Positions 33,120-45,083 of a DNA stretch of 64,000 bases are shown one piece after another (within the stretch, counting starts at the first letter, position 1; every line of letters begins with the position of its first letter). This stretch comes from Diphasiastrum complanatum. Taxonomy: Eukaryota; Streptophyta; Lycopodiopsida; Lycopodiales; Lycopodiaceae. The notes below the pieces were generated by a model that did not search any database, was not told the DNA's origin, and worked only from the letters and a program-made list of their open reading frames with translations. The position numbers and the translations under genes were made by a program. The stretch is taken from NCBI GenBank assembly GCA_029204225.1, contig CM055106.1, positions 33,576,361-33,640,360 on the forward strand, written 5' to 3'.

Positions 33120-35450
33120 TGGTGCTCAACAGCTGGGTAAGTTCCAAAAAATGCAAGCTTTTTGCATACGCAAGCCATAAGAATTGGAATTGGAATTTGA
33201 AAAATTGGACATGGGAGTTAGGAGCTGGCTGGTAGCGTGCAGATTTCTAAGCTGATGAGTGATGGCCCACCACCTCAGATAGTCCCGAGTCACGACGACT
33301 CCCAAGTGGAGTGTGAAGGGGAAGCGTGTGTCTTCTTCGAACCCTTTATAGAAGCGTGGACATAGATTCCCCATGCAAAACGCAGAACACAGACAATTTG
33401 GTATTATCGTGTATATACTATTCGCCCAACTCCAAGATTCCAACACACACAATTTCAATTTTCAGTAAACAGTGTCCTGCTGCTCGTGTGACCAAGCCTG
33501 GCCTGCGCTGCTTCTGATCCCAGTCTTACTGTCGCCTCATGCCATGTGGCACGGTCGCATAGCCCCCAGTCCCATGTTCTCGCCCCCCCCCCCCCCCCTC
33601 GGAGCACAATATTTCTGTGTGACCAGTCAGGTTGTGGTTTGAACTTTGAAGGGTGGCTCGTCCTAATGCGCCCAGCTCGGCCGTGCCTGCAATTGAAGGG
33701 TTATTTATTTGTTCATATTTGTTAAGAATTACCTTTCGGTGTAGAAATTAAAATAAGATTTTAGCATTTTTAATAAACATGACCTTGGTCCTTGATGTAC
33801 TTTAAGAATAAATATTGCAAAATTTTGACCCCCTAGAAAATGAATTTTTTAATTCAACTTGTTAAGGGGTATATTTGAATTTTTGAATTTGAATTTGATC
33901 AACACTGCTCTGAATTTTTGTTTTGGGTGAGGGTGATTTTACACTATTTGTCTCACAAAGAGCTCTACTTGTAGACAAAAGAGCCAAGGATTGAAACACA
34001 TGGAGGCTTGGAATTTGATGTGCACCCTTACCTTTCACTCCCATGGGCTTTTTTTTTTTCTTACCTTTCCCATGACATGTATAATGCAAGGGTAACTTTC
34101 AAATAAAATAGGCATGAACCTTTTAATCACTTATGTACATATATTCATGTTATATTTTGCAATAAATTTTTAAAAATTTCAAATTAGTATGACATTTGAC
34201 TTTTTATAATTACCTTTCAAATGGAAGGGCAAATTTTAAGTACACCATTCACATGACATGCAATTGTTGCCTTTCTTTGAAAGGCAAACTAGCCTTTGAC
34301 GTGCATTGCAGCTTGCAAATGCCAAGCCTGAGTTACACACCCTTTCACATTTTAAAGAACAGCCGCCCGGCAACTAAAGCGGCGTGAACAAAGAAATTTG
34401 AAAATCAATAGCAATGATTACCAACGGGTAGTTGTCAGGGAATGGTGGTAGGTCCCCCCAAAAAATGGATTGCGTTGTCCTACAGGCTACGTCAACAGTT
34501 TGAAGATGCCACCTCACATGCCACATAGGGACATGTAAAATGTGGCGTGAAATGGGTAGGGGGCCCATTTCTTCCATTATGAGCATTAGTGCTCGTAAAA
34601 AAGTTTTTACATCATTTCCATGAAGTTAGTAAAAGACAAGAATAAAACCTTTAAATTTGAAACTCAAAACTAAAACTAGTTAATTTTTTACAAGTGAAAA
34701 ACTTGCAAAGATGAGACTAGGAGGAAGAAAGTTGATTTCAACAAGAGGACTTGTTATACTTGTCTGATTTTATGATCATATAGTAAAACCCTTAGTTTTT
34801 GCTTGAGAAAATCATCATGGTTTTGAGAAAGGATATGCCATCTTTCATCAAACCCAATAAATGAATTTGACTTCCAAAACATGGAGATTTGCTTTCCCTT
34901 GTAGGAAATTTTATGTTCAAAGAGATAGTTAAAGAATCTAACACTCCAAGTTTTATATTGAATTTAAACTCAATAAACTATTCAATTTGTTAGATTTCTT
35001 TATGCATTATGACAAATAGGAGAAGATGGGTTGAGAAATAAGATAAGTTTAAAATTTGCACATAATAAAACTAAATTGAGATTTATAGCTAAGATATGTT
35101 AATTTCATATTTGCACTTTTGTAAAGTTAAGTCCTTGGGGCACATGTCGGTGCTTGATAAGACTATCGAAGTATAAGAATGGAATCGACATGTTTTCTCA
35201 AAAACCAGGATCATGGAATATTTGATGACTTTTTATACGAGGATACGAAGCCAATAGTCTTCAAAAGACTTGAAACGTGAAAGAGATTTTCCGAGCACCG
35301 GCACGGGCTATGTATGGGGAGCTTTGAAATGACAATAGTTTAAAATTTGACAATCATAAAAAAAGGCGAAGACATTAATACGAAAGATAATCTCCTTGAA
35401 AGTTTGACGAGCACTCTTGCAATTTTCCTAACACACTAGTCAAAGGCTTT
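33120..35450. other. intergenic region upstream of the sigma-factor gene
   Basis: About 2.3 kb of mostly AT-rich sequence without a recognisable protein on either strand. A 16-base C run stands out at 33583-33598. The segments 33126-33458 and 33862-34089 hold open minus-strand frames without motifs. Confidence 0.4.
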
Positions 35451-35452
35451 TT

Positions 35453-35690
35453 CACGTGGGACCTTAATACCTATTAGTCGTAGTGTGTCGGTCGGGAATT
35501 TAGCTGACGTGGCAACCCCACGTGTAAATATAAAAAAGAATAATTTAATGGTGAAAAATAATATTAATCACTTTTTATAGAATGCGATTCTGTGTTAGTT
35601 TAAGGAAAAAAAGAAGGGGCAAGAGATTTTTGGAATTTAAAATTAGAAAAATAAAAGTCAGATGGAATCTGGGTGAGTGCCACGTCAGCG
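35453..35690 (+). promoter_or_regulatory. G-boxes and ACGT elements upstream of the sigma-factor gene
   Basis: Perfect CACGTG palindromes occur at 35453-35458 and 35519-35524. Further ACGT cores lie at 35506-35509 (TGACGTGG) and 35682-35685 (CCACGTCAGC). In plants G-boxes are bound by bZIP and bHLH factors, including light-signalling ones. Plastid sigma factors are often light-regulated, so the cluster fits, but regulation is inferred. No clear TATA box was seen between here and the first ATG. Confidence 0.5.
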
Positions 35691-35823
35691 GGAGGAGGCG
35701 TGGCCAGTATTGATTGGAGGTCTTTTTACTTTCGAGTTTTACGGTGGGTAGAAGACTAGCCTCACTGAATTGGAATTTGGGGTGTGAAGAGAAAAAAGAG
35801 AAGAAAAAAGAAGACGAAGAAAA

Positions 35824-36156
35824 ATGCTGGAAGAAGAAGAAGCGCAGTTTGAATTGAAATTTGGGGTCGGCCTGCCTGCCGCGAAGGAAGGAGGGAGGCG
35901 GAATGGAGAAAAGAAAACGAAGAAGAAAAAGAAAGTGGAATCAAGCAGCAAGAGAGTAGTCGCGACGGCGGCAACACCGGCTGCTGCTGCTATAAAGCAA
36001 GGCAGACAATCCAAAATTGATGCAATTGAGGTGGGTTACCTCTCCGCTTTCCGCGAGAGAGAGAGACTTAGACAGAAACGCACAGAAATAGAAAGAGTGA
36101 GAGCAGCTAGCACAGAGACAGGCGAGAAATACTTGCAAGAGAATTCTGAAGAATAG
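35824..36156 (+). CDS. in-frame upstream ORF or N-terminal extension of the sigma factor
   Basis: 110 codons, MLEEEEAQFELKFGVG..., with an acidic start, a Lys-rich block (KKTKKKKK), an Ala-rich block and an Arg/Glu-rich end. It ends in TAG at 36154-36156 and is in the same frame as the sigma ATG at 36175, with no other stop between. It may be a 5' UTR upstream ORF, or part of the protein if the stop is removed. A GT at 36031 (GAG|GTGGGT) and the AG of the stop codon itself at 36155-36156 would delimit a 126-nt intron that keeps frame, but the acceptor context is purine-rich and weak. It does not resemble a transit peptide. Confidence 0.4.
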   Translation: MLEEEEAQFELKFGVGLPAAKEGGRRNGEKKTKKKKKVESSSKRVVATAATPAAAAIKQGRQSKIDAIEVGYLSAFRERERLRQKRTEIERVRAASTETGEKYLQENSEE

Positions 36157-36174
36157 GTAGCTGGTGGATTGGAG

Positions 36175-39100
36175 ATGGAAAGATCAGTGCTGCTAGATCA
36201 AGCCTCGGGCCTGGCAATGGCGCAAGCTAATTACTGTGCGACGAGATGTGCCGATCTATACGGTAATTCATTGATCTTTGCTGTTTCAATCAGCCTTGAA
36301 TGACAGATTCGTTTTTGTGATGGTGCAGATGGTTCTGAACGAGAGAGTGATTTGATCACATGATCTAAATGAGGGATTAATTGATGAAGCTTTTGATTTT
36401 TTGTGTTCGCTCATAACTTGATTTGCTTTAGCTTTGCTAAAAATCTTTCGTGCTCACGCGATAGGCTGTCTTCCTGTCAAGTTTCTGTGTAATCTGCTCC
36501 CTGCGCAATTGAATGTTCTGCATTATTCGCAAAATTGTTCCTTTTTTTTGGGCACTCACCCTACTCCCAACATCTGCTTCAAATTTTCCTTCATATGGTG
36601 CAGGGTGTGGCAGCCAATATAACATCCAACGACGTTATGCTTCCAAATTGGCTGACGGCCGTGGTTTCTTTGGAGACTGCACTCCTTACTTTCGTTCGCA
36701 AGGAGCACGGAATGCAGCTGCCCCGTCTACTTCAGGTCTCAATCAAGCGACTTCAATCGCAGCTCGGTAAGAACTCTCTGATGCTTTGTACATTCTTGTG
36801 AGGTCTCTGGTGTGCCACACTACTGTAAGCAGAATCGTAATCTCGTGAGTTGTTTGATCGCTATAAGTTGGCAGTCATTTGGTTGTGCCCATGTCGTCAC
36901 GGGATATGCAGCTGCATCAACTTTTCTCGTACACGCTGGTAAATTGAATACTCCAGAATTTAGCAGATCAGTTAATGGGTTTCTCAATTTTGCAGGTTCC
37001 CAGTGCATCCGCGATCAGGCGAGTTTCCTTTGGAACAAAAGAAGCACGCCTTTCGGCTAGTTGCCAAAGCTTTGTCTGCACATGTGTTACTAGAGAAGTC
37101 GGAGGCCAGTTATGAGCAGGCTACTTCGTTGACAGCAACTCGATCTCCAGTAGTTTTTGCAAAAGCAATCATTCTACCTTTGGCTGACTCTGGAACTTTT
37201 CAAACACGTCCAGAAAATGCATCCTGGGAAAAGGATCGGTTGAGACTGGAGCAAGCTCGACTTGGGTTAGTCTTACTCATGAATCTCACCAATTCTACAA
37301 AGGATAGAAAATTACTCTATCTGATAAGAGAACTCACATTAGAGGACAAATTTTCATCCCTTGAGAACACCGTCGAAAAACAGAATCTGATTATAACAAT
37401 TGTGTTTGGCAGGGTAGGATTTCTTTTTGACGAGGAAAAGATTATTAGACCAATATCTCCAGAAAAGAAAGTGGAGGGTGTGGTAATTAGCTCCAAGAGG
37501 CGCTTGGAAAGAATCTTGAAGAGGGAGAGAGTGCAGCAGAAAACCAAAGCGCAACTGAGGGTAGAGACCATGGAATCACCAACTCTGCAAGGAGATCATG
37601 ACAAGCAAAAGAACACGAGTACCAGAACTCGCCTCTTAACTGCAGCCGAGGAAAATAAGCTAGCTATGGCGACCAAGGTAGAATAACTTTCGGAATTAAG
37701 CACCAAAATGTGCTTAGATGTCCACTTCAATGCAATATAAATCTTTTTTTCCCCCGGTATTCTAAAATTCAAAAAAATTCTGACTAATTTTTTATCGTCT
37801 CCTCTGGCGTTCTCAGGAACTCATGAGAATGGAGGCAATGAAGGCACAACTACTTCAGGTCTTGAACCGGGAGCCAACATCATCAGAATGGTCAAAGGCT
37901 TTGAAGATGGACTCTTTGGAGTTCAGTCAGAAGCTTCGATATGGGCATTCTTGCAGACACAAACTGTTCGCATGCAACGCTGGTCTTGTGAAAAGAATTG
38001 CCAAAGATAATCAAGCTAAAGGAGCAGACTTAGATGATCTGATTCAGGTTCGTTCTGAGGCTTTGCAGCTAAAAGCACATCAAAATTTTAGTTTGCAATA
38101 GAAACAGAGACAAGTCATATGGGATTTATCTTCCTTTCTTAAGCCTGACTGCAATTGCCTCTTTGCATCACTGATTGAACTATGGAAACTTCCTGACAGT
38201 GAAAAGTACTCTTTTTTATTTTGTTGTGCACTACTGGTATGTTGAGGCTTAAACCTGAGAGGAGATCTATATCTGTGCAGGATGGCAGAGCAGGTTTACT
38301 TCGAAGCATCGAAAAGTTTGACGTTGACAGAGGATTTAGATTCTCAACATATGCAAGCTTTTGGATAAAGACAGCTGTGATAAGATCTATGTCGAAGCGT
38401 TGTGCACCAGTTCATGTGCCAGTAAGTGGCTGTCAATTTCTCTGTTACTAACCCCATTTGGGTGAGTCTTTGTAGGAGTAGGAAGAAACCTTTAGGATAG
38501 TTAACTGTTCAGCAGTATTTCAAAAGTTTGGATGACATTGACTGACTTCCGCTCTAAGATAAATTCACGTTTGCTGTTATATTGCCTCTAGGAAAGAGTT
38601 ACGATATATGTGTATGCCTAATTAAGTTCTTCTGATTGATAGGCACACATACATGAAGAACATGCTAAAATTTTCAAGGCAAGAAATGAGTTCATTGCGG
38701 ATCACGGTGAGGTGCCTACAGACGAGCAAGTAGCAGAATTAGCTGGAACGAGCATTCAACGGCTTCAAACTCTCAGTAGACTATTTATGCCATCTAAATC
38801 ACTGGACAAACCTATTGGAGCAGATCAAACAGATACCTTAAAGGTTGGATTAGTTTGCCCTTTCATGATTACGTTGTCTGTTGTGTGCTTACATATCTGT
38901 GGGTAGCAGCTCAGTTTATGACTTTAAGACATGTTGTTGCTGCAAGAGTTTATGGACTGGAAGTTACATAAAAAAACAGATCGTTTAGTTTGCGTTTCGT
39001 GGAACGGAAACTGGAATCTACAAGTTTGCAGTAAATTTCGGTAGATGGAACGTTGACAGTAGTGATATGCCAAGTCACACATTCGATGCTAACCTGTGAG

Positions 39101-40650
39101 CATTCTTTCAGAGATTTACGCAGATCATGTCCTGTTAAATACTTAAGTATTCCTTCAATTTGTCACATACTCTCAGAATTATGCAGAAATCAGAAAATAC
39201 CGATTGTTTGGAATTAACAGAGAGCCATTATGAATTCTGTTTAACAGCCTATGTCTTCATTGTGCAAGATCTAAGTACAAACCTTTACTTACGAAAGTAA
39301 ATCTTAGCCATTTCCAATCATGTGAAGATTTGCACTTTATCTTGAGTTTGCAAAGTAATCTTAAGCTTCTGAAGTTCAAATGTCCCAAATGCCAATGCCA
39401 CAAATCACTTTAGGATAATGAAGTTGCTGCTAATCCACTATGCTTCGTAACCACGTCATTTAACCTTGTACAAACCACAAGCCTTATTACGGAAATTATC
39501 AATAACCACTTTGTTCCGGCGTCACATCCTAAACTTGACATTTTTTGTCTCTAAACTCCGCATTCAGCTTTTGATCCATCATTGCTCCAACAGATAGACT
39601 TTTTAATAAGCCAAGTCTTATGTTCTTCTTTAAAAGCAATTCATGACAAAATTGTCTCCGAAGCTTCTGTTTAGATAATTTGAGTCAGCACTTTTATTAG
39701 TCCATGCTATTGCTCCATGCAACACATTTTATTGTTTTCCTTCATAGATCTAAACTTTTTTTTTAACTTTTTTCAATCTTGTCTCTATCTTCGCAATCAC
39801 TGCGACAGTCCGTTCCATAGTTTTGTGACGTTCTCTATAGCTTTTAAAGTTCAACTTTCTGTCCAACATAAATTTCTGGCCACAAGTATGTATTTCTCAT
39901 GATTATCGTTCTATGGTTGGGCTGACTACATGTTGAACCAGGTAGTGCCTAGCACTCTCTGTTTGTTTGTTTGCTTCTCAGTCCTGATTCTCATGCTGGA
40001 TTGTTCAATATGGGATGTCGGTTCAAGAATGGGACTAGGCTCTTCGATTAATGCATAAGAAAATTGCTGCAAGAAAATTTTGCCCCTTGTTTTTAGCAAA
40101 ATTTTCATTGTCATGTTAACGGCTTCATTTTGGGGTAAATTGGGAGTTTTTATTTTGTTAATTACAGAGCAAGTAATACGGCCATTGCTTTTTGGAATGA
40201 ATGCATTCCATTTACATTTGGAGCGATGACGATCAGTCTTTGTTGATATTCTTAAGATACTCGGCGATCCGGGAGGTTGCACTTACAAATTAGCTTTTGC
40301 AGGACTTTCTTGAAGATGAAGACGCAGAGTCGGCCCTCGAGGTTGCCGAGAAAACGCTCCGGGAAAAGCACATAAATCAAGCGCTCGAGACTCTGACACT
40401 GCGCGAAAAAGAAGTGATACGGCAGCGTTTCGGGTTGGATGATGGGAACTGTAAGACCTTAAAAGAAATAGGAGAAACTTACAATTTAACAAGGGAGAGA
40501 GTGCGACAGATTCAGCGAAAGGCCATGGGAAAGCTCCAAAATGCAGAGACTAGCTATATTCTACGCCCATTTGTGGAAAGAAAAGCAGCAATTCAGAAAC
40601 AAAAACCAGAAAAGGCAACAAGAAAAAAAGAAAGATCTCGCAAAAACTAG
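36175..40650 (+). CDS. SIG: plastid-type RNA polymerase sigma factor (SIG family), seven coding exons
   Basis: Exons by GT-AG junctions and phase: 36175-36262, 36604-36766, 36996-37677, 37817-38047, 38281-38421, 38643-38843 and 40303-40650. Together they make 617 codons. Residues 1 to about 90 are rich in Arg, Ser and Ala and may be a plastid transit peptide. LLTAAEEN (about 297) is the region 1.2 start. NAGLVKRIA (365-373) and DLIQ (385-388) are region 2.1/2.2. FSTYASFWIK (409-418) is the region 2.3 promoter-melting core. Exon 6 is region 3. LTLREKEVIRQRFGL and the helix-turn-helix TLKEIGETYNLTRERVRQI (554-572) are region 4, which contacts the -35 element. The protein would direct the plastid-encoded polymerase. 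The donor of intron 3 (AAG|GTAGAA) is weak, and the start codon is uncertain. Which SIG subgroup it belongs to cannot be told by eye. Confidence 0.92.
38844..40302 (+). other. large sigma-factor intron 6
   Basis: 1459 bp between region 3 and region 4 exons, GTTGGATT...TTTTGCAG, phase 0. The codons on either side join into the continuous region 3-4 linker expected of sigma factors (TDTLK then DFLEDEDAE), so no exon is missing. No transposon or ORF of interest is seen inside. Confidence 0.85.
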
Positions 40651-40845
40651 ATCAAAGAAGAAGAAAATGATGACGCTTCGCACCACTTCCATATCCATGA
40701 CATGGCAGACATTCAAGATCCAGAGATACGTGACTCTCAGACATCATCAGGAACAGGCAAATTAGCAACAACAGAGAAAGAAACAAAAGAACAAACACGA
40801 ATGCAAATAATGCTTGAAATGTTAGCATCCGAAGAAGCAGAGTAA
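40651..40845 (+). other. in-frame 64-codon extension after the sigma-factor TAG
   Basis: The exon-7 frame stays open for 64 codons past the TAG at 40648-40650, to a TAA at 40843-40845. Composition is Glu/Lys/Asp/Thr-rich (IKEEENDDASHHFHIHD...), like the preceding charged tail. Either the TAG is a recent nonsense change that trimmed a longer tail, or this is plain 3' UTR. Confidence 0.5.
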
Positions 40846-41215
40846 AAACAAGAAGAAAGACATAAGCAAATAATGCTGGCAAAGAAATGAAATCAGCAGA
40901 TGAAGATGAACTTATGCATGAGATCGAGCTGCAAGATCCAGAGCCAAATCCATCTATTTTCATACAGTCTGGAAAAGCAAAAGTAGAAGAGAAAGCAAGA
41001 TCACCAATTGTGAACTACCACCAAGGATTTTGTATAATTCTTGTAAAGAGTTGATCAAACACAGCAGTAGTTTGTAGAGATAGATAGCTCTCTATTTGTC
41101 CATATATTTCTATTGGCTTGAGGGCAAGAAAAGCCTTCAGAGCTCTGATTTTATTAAGGGCTTATCCATTGTTTCTATTCTTGGAGATTACATCTGATTG
41201 TACATTTGCACAAGC

Positions 41216-41221
41216 AATAAA
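41216..41221 (+). terminator. candidate poly(A) signal of the sigma-factor gene
   Basis: AATAAA about 570 bp after the stop codon, preceded by T-rich sequence. It is the first canonical hexamer I found downstream of the stop. Confidence 0.4.
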
Positions 41222-41474
41222 TCAGATGGGTGCAAGTGTGATTGTCTTGCACCCGATTTACTGATCATTCATGCTTTCACATGCTTCTCATTCAAGCATG
41301 CCCATTAGTCACACAACAATTGCATTAATCAAACATATGTGATTGCCATTCAATCATATTGCACTTTTGATGTTGGTTATGAAGATGCTTTGTTTCTTCT
41401 TCTCTTTGTATGTTCTCATTTGTGATGTGGTAGAGCCCTTGGCCTCAAGGAGAAAAGGAAGTCCCAATCAACTC

Positions 41475-41777
41475 ACACTTATTGGAGGATGAGAGATGCT
41501 TTAATCATGATTTGGAATTGAGATATTTCAAGCACTTATTGCACAATGAGAGATGCTTGGTCATTTATAAGTTCATAACCATGATTTGGAATTGAGATAT
41601 TTCAAGCACTTATTGGACAATGAGAGATGCTTGGTCATTCATAACCATGATTTGGAATTGAGATATTTCAACCACTTATTGAACAATGAGAGATGCTCGG
41701 TCATTCATTTGAAATTGAAAGTTTTGAAGATGTATTGCAGTCATTCTTTTGGAATTGAAATAGTTCATGAATTGTGA
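41475..41777 (+). repeat. 66-74-bp tandem repeats with an open reading frame
   Basis: Units CATGATTTGGAATTGAGATA... start at 41506, 41580 and 41646, with partial units before (41475) and after (to about 41760). Two have the core length of 66 bp, so a 22-residue peptide repeat (about ELRYFxHLLxNERCxVIH) stays open at 41586-41777. No promoter or family is recognised. It is most likely a minisatellite just past the sigma-factor gene. Confidence 0.8.
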
Positions 41778-43489
41778 TGTATGCCACATTTGATTTCATG
41801 TTTTAAAAAAGTGTATTTACTACAATTTATGCTTGGCATAAAGTAATGCATCACAACTTTCCAAGACTTTTTCCATTTAATTTGCATAATAAAATAAGAT
41901 TTTTCCTTGTATGCCCTTTTCCAACATGCACACAAGTGGAGTCCAATTTCAAACCTTTACTTGAAGAAATTAGAAGTCAATCAATAGGTCAGATTTAGGT
42001 ACCAATATTGAGGCATCTTCTTGAGATACTTGTAATTTTTTTAGTGATTAAGCTATTTGCACATAATATTTTTTTTTGAAAATTTTAGTATTTATTATAC
42101 CCACTTCGACATAGATGTAAAGAACTAGTCAAACTAGTAGTTAGTACACATTAGCCACATGTTTTTACATTTTTTGAATGATTATCTCTTACAACTACAA
42201 CCACAACTACCTGACAACCCTTATGTGCAAGGCAAATTTAGTGAAAATTGATTCAAATTTGAAACGAAACGGCCCAAATTTTGATAAGCATAGTGATAAG
42301 GGCTAAAATTTTGGAAATTCTAGCTATTATAAAAGAAGAATGTGCCCACTTGAGAATTTTAGATTATACATTTTTAAAGTCAAACCATTTTTTTAATATT
42401 CAAAATATCACATAAACATACATGACAAATAGCCACTCCTCCAATAAGTGGTGAGCTAGGAAGGACTTAGATAACTCTCTTTGGGGTAAAAAATTTGACT
42501 CCAATTTGTTGAATACATGGAAGAAAAAAAAAACCATTACAAAAACACCATATGCCTTTGCTATGTAAGGGCTATGTCAAATCTAAATCTATTTCCAAAC
42601 TTGACTTTCTTTTTTGAGAGCCAGTGAGACACTACTCCAGTATAGACAAATATGCAATGTACATCAAAATAGAGCAAGGAGAATGGTGCACCCTCATGAC
42701 AGCCATCCCCAATTAATTCATGCTAGATGGTTATTGTGTCATCTCTTAACAAATTGAGTGTGTACATGAAAAAGAGGAGGGTCACATAAATGTGAAGTGG
42801 ACACCATGCAAGAAGGCTTTAACTATAGAGATTGTGATTAAGGGAGCAAAATTTAGCATCATTGTGGTTACACTACCTATAATCCAAATATTTAGGACTT
42901 TGCAAGAGAAGAGAAATTGATCTCTGTTCCACAAGAAAAACCCTTGCAAAATAGTTGGAGAAGGGAGTCGTCACCGCCTGAAGGAGCATAATCACATGGT
43001 AGCATATCTTCTATAGATAGAGACAATTTGAATTTGAACTTGGTCTACCTCCAAAGTGATACAATGGATTATAGAACAACCATTGAAAAGATGAGGAGTC
43101 ATACCTAGTTTAGAATTACAAGGAGACAAAGTTAATGATCCAGGTGAAGGTTCTTATAAGTAATGGTGATAAGGTCTTTGGGAGGTTTCCAAGCTTCTAG
43201 GATAAGAAGAAAATAGACAATGTTTATTTGTGGGTCAGTTTTAGGTTTAGCTTGATGATCTCAGGTTGTATCAAGAAAAGTTAATAGTAGTAACACAAGT
43301 GTGACCAAGTTGTTAGCTAACAAGACTATGCTATTACACAAAAAAGTTTATTATTTTGAAGAGAAAGACCTCTAAGATTTCACTCTAAATGTATGGCAAA
43401 GTCGATTGTAACTTGGATCTTAAGTTCTATGAACACTGTGTCTATGGCAAACAAAATAGGATTAATTTTGTCACTGGTCCTAACAGAGG
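41778..43489. other. AT-rich unassigned sequence
   Basis: No gene, RNA or transposon domain recognised over about 1.7 kb. Confidence 0.35.
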
Positions 43490-43830
43490 GAAAGTGGTGA
43501 AAGGTCAACACAAAGGACCATAAATGGACCTACATAAGGCTCCAAGTGTGATTGATTGATTGATACACCTATCTTTTGGAAAAACTAGTCACAAGGTCTT
43601 GATTTAGAAAAGCAATATTGGATCCCACAATCAAGAGCAATCAAAACCATTGATCAAACATGGTGTTACGGACTCCAATATAGCCTATTATTAGGGATTA
43701 AGTGGAATCAAGTTTAGATACCAAACCATTCACAAAACTCAAGACAAATGTGTAGAAACCTCAAGATTGCCAATTTGCCCAAAAATTCTATCTCCTCACT
43801 ATAAGTTAGCTCTCTCACCAATGGAACCAG
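43490..43830 (-). repeat. LTR fragment of the copia-4 family
   Basis: AAAGGACCATAAATGGACCT with the following AAAAACTAGTCA..AAG and GATC..CAATCAA..C.ATTGATCAA segments parallels the start of the copia-4 LTR as it lies on the plus strand. It is strongly diverged and has no clear ends. Confidence 0.5.
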
Positions 43831-43883
43831 GTCTCAAATTGTCAAAGGACCAATGTCCCCAAACAATTAATGAGAAGCAGTAG

Positions 43884-44040
43884 ATGCGTGTGTATCCTTA
43901 CCATTCTATTATAGGATCTCTTATGTACGCCATGATCTGCACCAGGCCAGACATAGCTTTTGCAGTCAGCTCTCTTAGTCAGTTTATGACTAATACTGAT
44001 GTAACACATTGGAAGGCTCTTATCAGAGTCATGAGATTGT
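43884..44040 (+). pseudogene. copia pol fragment after RT
   Basis: The reading YPYHSIIGSLMYAMICTRPD and FAVSSLSQFM is the conserved block between RT and RNase H of copia pol. It breaks off near 44040. A similar block (YPYHSLIRSLMYAILCTRPD) occurs on the minus strand at 63607-63876. Confidence 0.8.
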
Positions 44041-44120
44041 TGGCATTTCTACATCTTAGCCTCATCAATAGAATCGACAAACTAAGTTCCAGATGGATTC
44101 TCAAAGTTAAGTTGGGCTTA

Positions 44121-44349
44121 TTGTAGACAAACTGAATGGATCCAATTATCATTTGTGGAAATTTAAAATGAAGACTTTGCTAATCACCAACGAGTTATGG
44201 GATGTTGTTATAGGTATAGAAGTAAAACCTGAAGACGACACAAAGTGAAAATCGAAGGATGGTAAAGCTTACACACTTATTATCCTCAATATATCAAATA
44301 CACAGATTGGACACATAGCTAAAGCTAAAACGTCAAAAGATGTTTGGGA
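44121..44349 (+). pseudogene. copia gag N-terminal fragment, cut by an LTR
   Basis: KLNGSNYHLWKFKMKTLL starts a typical copia gag. A TGA follows DDTK. The reading ends at KTSKDVW, where the LTR at 44350 begins, so that LTR inserted into this gag. Confidence 0.75.
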
Positions 44350-44996
44350 TGTGAGAGATTTCAACTAGTTTAGTCATATTTTGGTAAATTGTCAATAAGA
44401 GGCCAAAACTCATTTTAGACTTAGAGATAAACTTTTTGAAGTTATGTTAGTTTAAAATACATTCAATAAACACTTTTGGAAAGTGTGGGAAAGTTGGTAG
44501 TCTAGATTCAAATTTGAACTTTGGGTACATTGAATCTAGACCCAAAAATAGTAGGGTTTACATTTTGGAGGGAAAACCAAGTGGCCAAATAGGGTTTGGA
44601 CACTCTATAAAAGGATGTAACTCGTGGAGAGACATATCTTCTCTCTTCTATCTCTCATTTCATCATTATACATGGTTCTCTTTGGGTTCTACTACTCATT
44701 GGTGCACTATCTTGGTGTTATATTGCAATCTTGTGTGTAGAATGCTCATATTTTGCTATTTTCGGTTTCACACATGTGAAATACAGTAGGGTACTATAAT
44801 TGTACGGAAAAAAAAACATATTTTATGTTTTGGTTCATGTTTGATCAGTATCTCTTAGAGTTTGCATCTCATTTTGTATGTAGATGCTGATTTTTCTACA
44901 TTGGCAGGATTGTTAGTTTGCTCCTTATTGTAACCAAAGATTTGGGACATGGATTGGATCTTGAATGATCTGAAATCCTTCACATGGTATCAGAGC
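44350..44996 (+). mobile_element. copia LTR with PBS, related to the copia-2 LTR
   Basis: The LTR runs from TGTGAGAGATTTCAACTAG to TTCACA (44350-44984, 635 bp). The PBS TGGTATCAGAGC is at 44985-44996. A TATA box (CTATAAAAGG, 44604-44613) is present. It shares the start, middle and end with the LTR at 14040-14713. Only a short leader remains before unrelated minus-strand copia sequence, so it is a truncated element. Confidence 0.85.
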
Positions 44997-45083
44997 TATT
45001 TTTTTTTAGGTTATGAAAGGATCAGCCATCTTTAGCAAGGATTTGGAGGAGTTACCAATGCTAGAGCAAGGCTAGATTGATTT

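Noticed and set aside
37317-37571. Minus-strand open frames over sigma-factor exon 3
   Set aside because: They are shadows of the coding exon.
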